A stretch of 64,000 bases of DNA from Streptomyces sp. NBC_00620 (GTDB lineage Bacteria; Actinomycetota; Actinomycetes; Streptomycetales; Streptomycetaceae): assembly GCF_026341825.1 (NCBI RefSeq), contig NZ_JAPENY010000001.1:2976001-3040000 (forward strand), given 5' to 3'. Shown one piece after another: positions 48,194-55,785 of the stretch (its first letter is position 1; each line of letters begins with the position of its first letter). The notes beneath the pieces were generated by a model. The model saw only the letters and a program-made list of their open reading frames with translations, was not told the origin of the DNA and did not search any database. The translations under genes and the position numbers were made by a program.

Positions 48194-48446
48194 TCGCCCC
48201 CTCCGCCCCTTCCCGTCCCTTGTTCCTGGGGCTCCGCCCCAGACCCCGCTCCTCAAACGCCGGAGGGGCTGAATCTTTCCCCGGCCGGCGCTGAAATCTT
48301 TCGCCCCGGCCGGAGAACCTTTCAGTCCCGGCCGGGGGAGATCTTTCAGCCTGTCCGGCGTTTGAGGACGAGCGCGTCAGCGCGATGCGGGGTCTGGGGG
48401 CGGAGCCCCCAGGAAGCAAGGGACGGGTAGGGGCGGAGGGGGCGAA
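48194..48446. repeat. Inverted pair of dispersed CGTTTGAGGACGAG-type repeats
   Basis: Copy B (48194-48271, inverted: GGGGCTCCGCCCCAGACCCC, CTCAAACGCCGGAGGGGCTG) and copy C (48350-48446, direct: GTCCGGCGTTTGAGGACGAG, GGGTCTGGGGGCGGAGCCCC) face each other across about 78 bp. The spacer holds four ATCTTTC-like echoes (48273, 48294, 48316 with ACCTTTC, 48331). The whole unit fills most of the 334-bp pkaB-prfB gap and could fold into one long hairpin. Confidence 0.85.
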
Positions 48447-48515
48447 AACCCACCCCCCAGCCCCGCCCCGGACCGAGGGGCCGGCCCCGGTTGTCGTAGC
48501 CGTTACGCTGGAGGC

Positions 48516-49622
48516 GTGGCAGTCGTCGATGTATCCGAAGAGCTCAAGTCCCTCTCCTCGACCATGGAGTCGATCGAGGCCGTCCTGGACCTCGACAAGA
48601 TGAGGGCAGATGTCGCCGTGCTCGAGGAGCAGGCGGCCGCGCCGTCCCTGTGGGACGACCCGGACGAGGCGCAGAAGATCACCAGCAAGCTGAGCCACCT
48701 CCAGGCGGAGGTCAGGAAGGCCGAGGCGCTGCGCGGGCGTATCGACGATCTGAGCGTGCTCTTCGAGATGGCCGAGGAGGAGGACGACCCGGACACCCGT
48801 GCCGAGGCCGAGACGGAGCTCACGGCCGTCAAGAAGGCGCTGGACGAGATGGAAGTCCGGACCCTGCTCTCCGGCGAGTACGACTCCCGCGAGGCCGTCG
48901 TCACCATCCGCGCCGAGGCCGGCGGCGTCGACGCCTCCGACTTCACCGAGAAGCTGCAGCGCATGTACCTGCGCTGGGCGGAGCGCCACGGCTACAAGAC
49001 GGAGCTCTACGAGACCTCGTACGCGGAAGAGGCCGGCATCAAGTCGACCACCTTCGCCGTCCACGTCCCGTACGCCTACGGAACGCTCTCCGTGGAGCAG
49101 GGCACCCACCGCCTTGTCCGGATCTCGCCCTTCGACAACCAGGGACGCCGCCAGACCTCGTTCGCCGGCGTCGAGATCCTGCCGGTCGTCGAGCAGACCG
49201 ACCACATCGAGATCGACGAGTCCGAGCTGCGCGTGGACGTGTACCGGTCGTCGGGACCGGGCGGCCAGGGCGTCAACACGACCGACTCCGCGGTCCGCCT
49301 GACCCACCTCCCCACCGGGATCGTGGTGTCCTGCCAGAACGAGCGGTCGCAGATCCAGAACAAGGCCAGCGCGATGAACGTGCTCCAGGCCAAGCTGCTC
49401 GAGCGGCGCCGCCAGGAGGAGCAGGCCAGGATGGACGCGCTCAAGGGCGACGGCGGCAACTCCTGGGGAAACCAGATGCGTTCGTACGTCCTGCACCCGT
49501 ACCAGATGGTCAAGGACCTGCGCACGGAGTTCGAAGTCGGTAACCCCGAGGCCGTGTTCAACGGTGAGATCGACGGTTTCCTCGAGGCCGGAATTCGCTG
49601 GCGCAAGCAGCAGGAGAAGTAA
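48516..49622 (+). CDS. prfB: Peptide chain release factor 2
   Basis: RF2 reads UGA and UAA stop codons and hydrolyses the peptidyl-tRNA. The 368-residue protein has the tripeptide recognition segment SPF in [15 protein letters not shown] and the catalytic GGQ in [18 protein letters not shown]. The gene is uninterrupted, so the programmed +1 frameshift that autoregulates E. coli prfB is absent, as usual in actinobacteria. The start is GTG 48516 ([13 protein letters not shown]), with GGAG 3-6 nt upstream. A hairpin at 49651 ends the unit. Confidence 0.97.
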   Translation: MAVVDVSEELKSLSSTMESIEAVLDLDKMRADVAVLEEQAAAPSLWDDPDEAQKITSKLSHLQAEVRKAEALRGRIDDLSVLFEMAEEEDDPDTRAEAETELTAVKKALDEMEVRTLLSGEYDSREAVVTIRAEAGGVDASDFTEKLQRMYLRWAERHGYKTELYETSYAEEAGIKSTTFAVHVPYAYGTLSVEQGTHRLVRISPFDNQGRRQTSFAGVEILPVVEQTDHIEIDESELRVDVYRSSGPGGQGVNTTDSAVRLTHLPTGIVVSCQNERSQIQNKASAMNVLQAKLLERRRQEEQARMDALKGDGGNSWGNQMRSYVLHPYQMVKDLRTEFEVGNPEAVFNGEIDGFLEAGIRWRKQQEK

Positions 49623-49650
49623 GCGGGTTCATCAACACCGCTTTGTCGAC

Positions 49651-49687
49651 AAGGCAACTGCCGTCTCATGGACGGCAGTTGCCTTTT
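49651..49687 (+). terminator. Terminator hairpin after prfB
   Basis: The 15-bp perfect stem AAGGCAACTGCCGTC and its complement have a 5-nt loop and are followed by TT. Confidence 0.85.
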
Positions 49688-49926
49688 GTGTGTGGGATGT
49701 CTGGGGCTTACATCACAGTCACATGACTCACGGCAGGCAAATGATGTTGATCCGGACATCGCGCGCGCAACGACCTTGACGTTGCTTTGAAAAGTGGGGA
49801 TGGTAACGCGTGGCATGCGTATCTCTGGGGCGCATGTGAACCGGGGGGCTTGAACGAAGCCACCTGTGACGCCGTGGCCCCGGGCGCTGTTCCATTGACG
49901 AATTAGCTACTGGGGGTAGCAGCCGA
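49688..49926 (+). promoter_or_regulatory. Upstream region of the LAETG surface-protein gene
   Basis: This region is A/T-richer than average, with TTGACGTTGCTTTG at about 49776, GAATTAGCTACTGGGGGTAGC just before the start, and the 5-bp inverted repeat GCTAC/GTAGC (49905-49919). A GGGGGT-like ribosome site precedes the ATG at 49927. I cannot place the promoter exactly. Confidence 0.4.
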
Positions 49927-50763
49927 ATGACGAAGAAGACGCGGATCCGTGTGGCACGGATAGCCGCTGGTGCCGTGATCGCCGCCGGCGCCTCGCTGAC
50001 CGCAGCCGGAGCCGCTTCGGCCCTGGACATCGATGTTGAAGCAGGACCGCTCAGCGTCAGCGTGAGCGACGACGGCACCGGTGACGACGGTGGCACCGAC
50101 GACGACTGCCCCATCGGTGTCTGCACCGACGGTGGTACGACCGGTGACACGACCACGGGCGGTACGACCGGGGACACGACCACCGGCGGTACGACGGGTG
50201 ACACGACCGGCGGCACCACTGGTGACACGACCACCGGTGGCACGACCGGGGACACGACCACCGGCGGTACGACGGGTGACACGACCGGCGGCACCACTGG
50301 TGACACGACCACCGGTGGCACGACCGGGGACACGACCACCGGCGGTACGACCGGTGACACGACCGGCGGCACCACTGGTGACACGACCACGGGCGGTACC
50401 ACCGGGGACACGACCACCGGCGGTACGACCGGTGACACGACCACGGGCGGCACCACCGGTGGCACGACGTCCGGCGGTACGACGGGTGACACGACCACGG
50501 GCGGTACGACCGGGGACACGACGACCGGCGGCACCGACCCCGACGGCGGCGGCAACACCCCGGTCGAGCAGGGCGAGGGTTCCTCGTCCCTGACCGACAC
50601 CGGCTCGGACACCTCGGCCCAGGGCTCGGGCGGCGAGCTCGCCGAGACGGGTGCCGCCGAGACCACCTTCCTGCTGATCGGCGCCGCGACGATGATCGCC
50701 GGCGGTATCGGCTTCCGTCTGCTGCCGCGCCTCATGGCCGGCCGCGGCGGTGCCGTCGCCTGA
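49927..50763 (+). CDS. Secreted repeat protein with sortase-E-type LAETG signal
   Basis: This 278-residue exported protein has a basic start (MTKKTRIRVARI) and a Sec signal peptide ending near AASA. After a short acidic segment with a cysteine pair (DDDCPIGVC), about 135 residues consist of TTGDTTTGG and TTGDTTGG repeats. A Ser/Glu-rich part follows, then ELAETG, a membrane segment (FLLIGAATMIAGGIGF) and a basic tail. LAxTG is the recognised motif of class E sortases in Streptomyces, so the protein is probably linked to the cell wall. The Thr/Gly repeats likely form a stalk and may be glycosylated. It could be a fast-evolving surface spacer. Confidence 0.85.
   Translation: MTKKTRIRVARIAAGAVIAAGASLTAAGAASALDIDVEAGPLSVSVSDDGTGDDGGTDDDCPIGVCTDGGTTGDTTTGGTTGDTTTGGTTGDTTGGTTGDTTTGGTTGDTTTGGTTGDTTGGTTGDTTTGGTTGDTTTGGTTGDTTGGTTGDTTTGGTTGDTTTGGTTGDTTTGGTTGGTTSGGTTGDTTTGGTTGDTTTGGTDPDGGGNTPVEQGEGSSSLTDTGSDTSAQGSGGELAETGAAETTFLLIGAATMIAGGIGFRLLPRLMAGRGGAVA
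50131..50535 (+). repeat. Tandem coding repeats (Thr-Gly-Asp stalk)
   Basis: Units of 27 bp (TTGDTTTGG) and 24 or 18 bp variants alternate for about 400 bp, with DNA cores such as GGTACGACCGGTGACACGAC. Blocks such as GGGGACACGACCACCGGCGG recur exactly at 50171-, 50248- and 50332-type intervals of about 80 bp, which shows recent higher-order duplication. Confidence 0.88.
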
Positions 50764-50778
50764 CGCACACGCGCGTAA

Positions 50779-50811
50779 GAAGGGCCCGGAGCGTCATGCT
50801 CCGGGCCCTTC
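50779..50811 (+). terminator. Terminator hairpin after the LAETG gene
   Basis: The 14-bp perfect stem GAAGGGCCCGGAGC / GCTCCGGGCCCTTC has a GTCAT loop, and starts 16 nt after the stop. Confidence 0.9.
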
Positions 50812-50911
50812 TCATATCGTCTCTAGTGTCCGGCTCTCGTGTCAGCGGGCGCTCCGGGCCCCCTTCAGGCCGGGGGCGCGATGGCCGCCGTAACGCCGGA
50901 ATCCGCGGGTC

Positions 50912-51103
50912 TCACACCGTCTGGTGGGCCACCAGTGCCAGTGCCGCGATCAGCACGGCCAGCAGTGAGATCAGTGCCATGGGGTTCATGCCCGCGAAGG
51001 GGCTCTCCTGCTGAAGCCGCTCCCGGTTCGCCCGGCAGACGCGGCAGCGCCCTTCGCTCACGGGCGCCGCGCAGTTCGCGCACACCAGTCGGTCGTACGT
51101 CAT
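50912..51103 (-). CDS. Zinc-ribbon membrane microprotein
   Basis: This 63-residue protein starts [20 protein letters not shown], with two Cys pairs (CANC, CRVC) that make a small zinc ribbon, then a single membrane span ([18 protein letters not shown]) near the C-terminus. A perfect AAGGAGG lies 8-14 nt before the ATG at 51103. The frame continues to 51139. No function is known. It sits upstream of, and divergent from, ftsE. Confidence 0.8.
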   Translation of the reverse strand: MTYDRLVCANCAAPVSEGRCRVCRANRERLQQESPFAGMNPMALISLLAVLIAALALVAHQTV

Positions 51104-51284
51104 GCGCTTGCCCTCCTTGCGCCGGCTCTCCGCGTACATAACGCTGCGGGGAACGCAACCGTTCCCCCTCCACTGTGCCAGGTTCCGCGGATTTCGGCGC
51201 GGTTCGCCTTATCCTGCCCCGGCGCTCCGCGCCTTAGCCGTGAAAAGAACACTCTCATCGGGGTGGCTGGGCTTCGTCCCGCGG

Positions 51285-51366
51285 CTGCGGCGCGGATGTG
51301 GTTGCTCGCGCAGTTCCCCGCGCCCCTATGGGGCGCCTCCTGCGAGGTGCCTCGCAGGAGGCGCCC
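51285..51366. repeat. Dispersed repeat copy 3 fused to a 16-bp perfect hairpin, upstream of ftsE
   Basis: The repeat (51285-51337, core GCGCAGTTCCCCGCGCCCCT) overlaps a perfect hairpin: arms 51331-51346 and 51351-51366 (GGGCGCCTCCTGCGAG and complement), with loop GTGC. It lies in the 384-bp gap between the zinc-ribbon gene and ftsE, about 120 bp before ftsE. The rest of that gap is likely promoter DNA. Confidence 0.85.
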
Positions 51367-51487
51367 CGGTACCAAAGAGACGTACAAAAACGCACAAGCC
51401 GCGCGCAACCCCGACCGGCGACTGCGCTGGCACACCCGGTTCGCGTATGGTCACGCACACCTACCCCCGGCGACCCGTGGTGCATCC

Positions 51488-52177
51488 GTGATCCGATTCG
51501 ACAATGTCTCCAAGGTCTACCCCAAGCAGACCCGCCCTGCACTCAGGGATGTCTCTCTTGAGGTCGAGCGCGGAGAGTTCGTGTTCCTCGTGGGGTCCTC
51601 CGGCTCCGGAAAGTCCACCTTCCTGCGGCTGATCCTCCGCGAGGAGCGGACCAGCCACGGCCAGGTGCACGTCCTGGGCAAAGACCTCGCGCGTCTCTCC
51701 AACTGGAAGGTGCCGCAGATGCGCCGCCAGCTGGGGACCGTGTTCCAGGACTTCCGTCTGCTGCCGAACAAGACGGTCGCGGAGAACGTCGCCTTCGCGC
51801 AGGAGGTCATCGGCAAGTCGCGCGGCGAGATCCGCAAGTCCGTGCCCCAGGTGCTCGACCTCGTCGGGCTCGGCGGCAAGGAGGAGCGGATGCCCGGTGA
51901 GCTGTCCGGTGGTGAGCAGCAGCGCGTCGCGATCGCGAGAGCGTTCGTGAACCGGCCCAAGCTGCTCATCGCCGACGAGCCGACCGGAAACCTCGACCCG
52001 CAGACCTCCGTCGGCATCATGAAGCTGCTCGACCGCATCAACCGGACGGGCACGACCGTGCTGATGGCTACGCACGACCAGAACATCGTGGACCAGATGC
52101 GCAAGCGCGTCATCGAGCTGGAGCAGGGCCGTCTCGTCCGCGACCAGGCGCGTGGCGTCTACGGCTACCAGCACTGA
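51488..52177 (+). CDS. ftsE: Cell-division ABC ATPase FtsE
   Basis: This 229-residue ATPase pairs with FtsX to activate peptidoglycan hydrolases at division or growth sites. Walker A is GSSGSGKST (about 36-44), followed by the Q-loop region [14 protein letters not shown], the signature [14 protein letters not shown] and Walker [13 protein letters not shown]. The GTG at 51488 gives the family start [12 protein letters not shown]. The ribosome site is weak (GGTG). ftsX follows after 46 nt. Confidence 0.96.
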   Translation: MIRFDNVSKVYPKQTRPALRDVSLEVERGEFVFLVGSSGSGKSTFLRLILREERTSHGQVHVLGKDLARLSNWKVPQMRRQLGTVFQDFRLLPNKTVAENVAFAQEVIGKSRGEIRKSVPQVLDLVGLGGKEERMPGELSGGEQQRVAIARAFVNRPKLLIADEPTGNLDPQTSVGIMKLLDRINRTGTTVLMATHDQNIVDQMRKRVIELEQGRLVRDQARGVYGYQH

Positions 52178-52223
52178 CCGCGACTCTCCCGCACCTGTCC
52201 ATGGAAAGGCCTGAGTAGACGCC

Positions 52224-53141
52224 ATGCGCGCCCAGTTCGTCTTGTCGGAGATCGGAGTCGGTCTCCGCCGAAACCTGACCATGACCTTCGCGGTCGTCGT
52301 GTCGGTCGCCCTCTCGCTCGCCCTGTTCGGCGGTTCGCTTCTGATGAGCGACCAGGTGAGCACCATGAAGGGCTACTGGTACGACAAGGTCAACGTCTCG
52401 ATCTTCCTCTGCAACAAGAGCGACGCGGAGTCCGACCCCAACTGCGCCAAGGGTGCGGTCACCGCCGACCAGAAGAAGGAGATCCTCGCCGACCTGGACA
52501 AGTCCACGGTCGTCGACAACGTCACCTATGAGTCGGCGGACGCGGCCTACAAGCACTACAAGGAGCAGTTCGGCGACTCCCCGCTGGCCGCGTCCCTCAC
52601 GCCGGACCAGATGCAGGAGTCGTACCGGATCAAGCTGAAGGACCCGGAGAAGTACCAGGTCATCGCGACCGCCTTCGACGGGCGGGACGGCGTGCAGTCC
52701 GTGCAGGACCAGAAGGGCATCCTGGACAACCTCTTCGGGCTGCTCAACGGCATGAACTGGGCCGCCCGCGCGGTCATGGCGATGATGCTCGTCGTCGCGC
52801 TGATGCTGATCGTCAACACGGTGCGCGTCTCCGCGTTCAGCCGTCGGCGCGAAACCGGCATCATGCGCCTGGTCGGCGCCTCGGGCTTCTACATCCAGGC
52901 CCCGTTCATCATGGAGGCCGCCGTCGCCGGGCTCATCGGCGGTGGGGTCGCGTGCGGCTTCCTGGTCATCGCGCGGTATTTCATCATCGACCACGGTCTG
53001 GCCCTGTCCGAGAAGCTGAATCTGATCAACTTCATCGGCTGGGACGCCGTTCTGACGAAGCTGCCGCTCATCCTGGCGACGAGTCTGCTGATGCCGGCGC
53101 TTGCCGCGTTCTTCGCGTTGCGCAAGTACCTGAAGGTGTGA
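52224..53141 (+). CDS. ftsX: Cell-division permease-like protein FtsX
   Basis: The 305-residue membrane protein has an N-terminal span (LTMTFAVVVSVALSLALFGG), a large extracellular domain of about 130 residues with a cysteine pair (FLCNKSDAESDPNC), and three C-terminal spans separated by FSRRRETGIMRLVGASGFYI. The last motif is typical of FtsX/MacB permeases. It is co-transcribed with ftsE. It transmits ATPase motion to an extracellular hydrolase, which is not in this window. Confidence 0.96.
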   Translation: MRAQFVLSEIGVGLRRNLTMTFAVVVSVALSLALFGGSLLMSDQVSTMKGYWYDKVNVSIFLCNKSDAESDPNCAKGAVTADQKKEILADLDKSTVVDNVTYESADAAYKHYKEQFGDSPLAASLTPDQMQESYRIKLKDPEKYQVIATAFDGRDGVQSVQDQKGILDNLFGLLNGMNWAARAVMAMMLVVALMLIVNTVRVSAFSRRRETGIMRLVGASGFYIQAPFIMEAAVAGLIGGGVACGFLVIARYFIIDHGLALSEKLNLINFIGWDAVLTKLPLILATSLLMPALAAFFALRKYLKV

Positions 53142-53208
53142 CGCATGCCAAGGGGGCCGTACTGCCAACCGGCGGTGCGGCCCTTCGCGTTGTCCTAGAC
53201 TCACCGGC

Positions 53209-54393
53209 ATGTCAGGCCGTGACCTGTTCTGTCAGCCCCGCCGCATCCGCCGCGGGGCCGCCCTGACATTGCTTTTCGCCAGCGTCTTCGTCGCCGGCGC
53301 GGCAACGGGATCCTTTCCCGACCCCGGCCGGAAAACCACCTCCTCTCCTTCCTCCGCTTCTTCCGGGGACCGTTCGACGCCGGCCAGCGACCAGGAAGAG
53401 GTCACCGAGGCCGCCGAGAAGGCCATGGCCGACGGGAAGTCGCCCATGGAGGCCGCCGAGCGCGCGGTGAGCCGCAGCGGCGACCGCTGGGGCGCGGTCT
53501 ACTCCCAGGGCGAGTACGAGGAGTTCGAGGAAGCCCTCGACGGCCAGTACACCGGCGTCGGGCTGTGGGCCAGGCGCGAGAGCGACGGACGTATCGAAGT
53601 GACCCGCGTGCAGAGCGGCTCGCCCGCGGCCGCCGCGGGCATCCGCAAGGGCGACCTGCTGCGCAGCGTCGACGGCGAGAAGGTCGACGGCCGCCCGGTG
53701 ACCGAGGTCGTCTCCTTACTGCGCGGTGACGCGGAGGACGCCGCCGCCGGTACGGAGGTCTCGCTCGGTCTGCAGCGGGGCACGCGCGCGTGGAGCGAGA
53801 CTCTGCGCCGGGCGCTGCTGTCCACGGACTCCGTGACCGTGAGCAAGCTCGCCGACGGCGTCACCGTGATCAAGGTCGACGCCTTCACCAAGGGCGCGGG
53901 CGATCTCGTACAGGCCGCGGTCGCCCAGGCACCGCAGGGCTCCGGGATCGCTCTCGACCTGCGTGGCAACTCCGGCGGCCTGGTCACCGAGGCCGTCACC
54001 GCCGCCTCCGCCTTCCTCGACGGCGGCCTCGTCGCCACGTACGACGTGGACGGCGATCAGCGCGCCCTGCACGCCGAACCCGGCGGCGACACCACCAGAC
54101 CTCTGGTCGTGCTCGTCGACGGCGGCACGATGAGCGCGGCCGAGCTGCTCACCGGCGCCCTCCAGGACCGCGGCCGTGCGGTCGTCGTGGGCTCCCAGAC
54201 CTTCGGCAAGGGCTCGGTCCAGATGCCGAGCCGGCTGCCCGACGGCTCCGTCGCCGAGCTGACCGTCGGGCACTACCGCACTCCGTCCGGGCGCGGCGTC
54301 GACGGGCAGGGCATCACCCCCGACCTGGACGTGGACGCAAAGGCGATGGAGCAGGCCGAGACCGTACTCAGCGGGCTCGGGGACCCGTCGTAG
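53209..54393 (+). CDS. Secreted S41 carboxyl-terminal processing protease
   Basis: This 394-residue protease has an N-terminal signal or anchor ([19 protein letters not shown]), a Ser/Pro-rich linker, a PDZ domain (about 120-205, with GVGLWARRE and [14 protein letters not shown]) and an S41 domain. The catalytic Ser is in [11 protein letters not shown] and the general-base Lys is in [10 protein letters not shown]. It probably trims or degrades exported proteins near the FtsEX system. An in-frame TTA leucine codon (residue 170, at 53716) is notable in a gene of this kind and points to bldA dependence. Confidence 0.92.
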   Translation: MSGRDLFCQPRRIRRGAALTLLFASVFVAGAATGSFPDPGRKTTSSPSSASSGDRSTPASDQEEVTEAAEKAMADGKSPMEAAERAVSRSGDRWGAVYSQGEYEEFEEALDGQYTGVGLWARRESDGRIEVTRVQSGSPAAAAGIRKGDLLRSVDGEKVDGRPVTEVVSLLRGDAEDAAAGTEVSLGLQRGTRAWSETLRRALLSTDSVTVSKLADGVTVIKVDAFTKGAGDLVQAAVAQAPQGSGIALDLRGNSGGLVTEAVTAASAFLDGGLVATYDVDGDQRALHAEPGGDTTRPLVVLVDGGTMSAAELLTGALQDRGRAVVVGSQTFGKGSVQMPSRLPDGSVAELTVGHYRTPSGRGVDGQGITPDLDVDAKAMEQAETVLSGLGDPS

Positions 54394-54451
54394 CCGACTG
54401 AGGCATCTCTCGCGTAATCGGCTTTCCCTCTCACCCCCCTGTAGTGCGAAA

Positions 54452-55012
54452 ATGGCCAGCACTATGAGCAAGGGAATGTACGTACCGAAGGAGTCCCAGC
54501 CGAAGCAGGGCGGTCAGGCGGGCTCCGGCAAGGCCAAGGACGGCAAGCGCAAGATCGTCGCGCAGAACAAGAAGGCACGGCACGACTACGCGATCATCGA
54601 CACCTACGAGGCCGGGCTCGTCCTGACCGGCACCGAGGTGAAGTCGCTGAGGCAGGGCCGCGCCTCGCTGGCCGACGGCTTCGTCCAGATCGACGGCAAC
54701 GAGGCGTGGCTGCACAACGCCCACATCCCCGAGTACAGCCAGGGCAGCTGGACCAACCACTCCGCGCGCCGCAAGCGCAAGCTGCTCCTGCACCGCGAGG
54801 AGATCGACAAGCTGGCGTCGAAGTCCGAGGAGACGGGTCACACGATCGTGCCCCTCGTCCTGTACTTCAAGGACGGCCGGGCGAAGGCCGAGATCGCGCT
54901 CGCCAGGGGCAAGAAGGAGTACGACAAGCGGCAGACCCTGCGGGAGAAGCAGGACCGGCGGGAGTCGGACCGCGCGATCGCGGCAGCCAAGCGGAAGCAG
55001 CGGGGCGAGTAG
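54452..55012 (+). CDS. smpB: SsrA-binding protein SmpB
   Basis: This 186-residue partner of tmRNA in rescue of stalled ribosomes has [41 protein letters not shown] and the basic C-terminal tail [18 protein letters not shown], which enters the mRNA channel. The N-terminal ~25 residues ([17 protein letters not shown]) are an extra tail. The ATG at 54464 is an equally possible start. Its RNA partner gene ssrA begins 99 nt downstream. Confidence 0.97.
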   Translation: MASTMSKGMYVPKESQPKQGGQAGSGKAKDGKRKIVAQNKKARHDYAIIDTYEAGLVLTGTEVKSLRQGRASLADGFVQIDGNEAWLHNAHIPEYSQGSWTNHSARRKRKLLLHREEIDKLASKSEETGHTIVPLVLYFKDGRAKAEIALARGKKEYDKRQTLREKQDRRESDRAIAAAKRKQRGE

Positions 55013-55110
55013 GTGGCCGGTCCCCGGAAATAGGTTGGCGTCGTCGTGCGTTGTTCACGTACGATGGGTCGTGCACCTCACAGCAGGTGCGCGTTTTGAA
55101 AAATAAACAT

Positions 55111-55495
55111 GGGGATGATCGGTTTCGACAGCGGCTGTCGAAGCAGGGGAAGCGAGCCGAGGAAGCGGCAATGATCTCGTAAACCATATGTCGCAAACAA
55201 TAATCGCCACTTCTAAGAGCGATTCCCAGTCCTTCGCCCTCGCTGCCTAATAACAGCGACTGAAGGACCCTAAAAGGGTGTCAGCCCGGGAGTGTTCCCG
55301 ACCCGGATCCTGGCATAATCTAGGGAACTAAACCGCCGAGCCCGGTCACGGGGTTCGGTGGGAAATCAAACAGTGACTGGGCCTGTCGGAGGCTTGTTCG
55401 CGAGAACTCCGGGGCCGAGAAAAGCGTAGCGAACTGCGCTCGGAGAAGCCCTGATTCTGCACCGTTGGACGCGGGTTCGATTCCCGCCATCTCCA
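55111..55495 (+). ncRNA. ssrA: Transfer-messenger RNA (tmRNA)
   Basis: The 385-nt RNA starts GGGGATGATCGGTTTCGACA, as in other tmRNAs, and ends with the T-arm GGTTCGATTCCCGCC and acceptor strand ATCTCCA. CCA is not encoded. The reading frame ...GCCACTTCTAAGAGCGATTC... encodes ATSKSDSQSFALAA before TAATAA (55248-55253), with GCC as the likely resume codon. The D-arm-like part and pseudoknot-type pairs (GTCAGCCCGGGAG, CCGAGCCCGGTCACGGGGTT) follow. It works with SmpB to tag and release stalled nascent chains. A promoter is likely within 55030-55100. Confidence 0.95.
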
Positions 55496-55517
55496 CTCAT
55501 CCCATGTTTTGCATTGA

Positions 55518-55559
55518 ATGGAAAAGCCCCGTCGCTTTCGAGCGGCGGGGCTTTTCCAT
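55518..55559 (+). terminator. Terminator hairpin after ssrA
   Basis: A 16-bp stem (GAAAAGCCCCGTCGCT, one G-T pair) with loop TTCG is extended by ATG/CAT on its outer ends. It starts 22 nt after the tmRNA. Confidence 0.9.
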
Positions 55560-55785
55560 GTTCGCCTCCGGGGGCTCACCCTTCACAGACGCCGCACATG
55601 TTGGCTACTGTTCGGTCGCACCGTCGGCTTTCGGCCGCGAGCGCGCGGGTCTTGTCCTGCGCACCCGCGTCGCGCCCATGGTGGCCGCCGCGCTCGGCGG
55701 AGTTGACCACTCCGTTGCCCGCGCACGTCAATCAGCGACCGGGGGAACACCGTCGCTAGGGGGAGGGGTACACCGTCATGCCGCG

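Noticed and set aside
44981..48256. 1091-residue open frame antisense to pkaA and pkaB
   Set aside because: It runs across two real genes and an intergenic repeat, with no motif of its own.
50131..50535. Regular repeats resembling a CRISPR array
   Set aside because: Repeats are contiguous, in frame with a secreted protein and have no unique spacers or cas genes.
55440..55500. Attachment site of an integrated element at the tmRNA 3' end
   Set aside because: I found no second copy of the tmRNA 3' end downstream and no integrase gene in the window.
55465..55785. N-terminal extension of the giant toxin-like protein into the tmRNA gene
   Set aside because: The frame is open, but it would overlap the tmRNA and its terminator and has no ribosome site.
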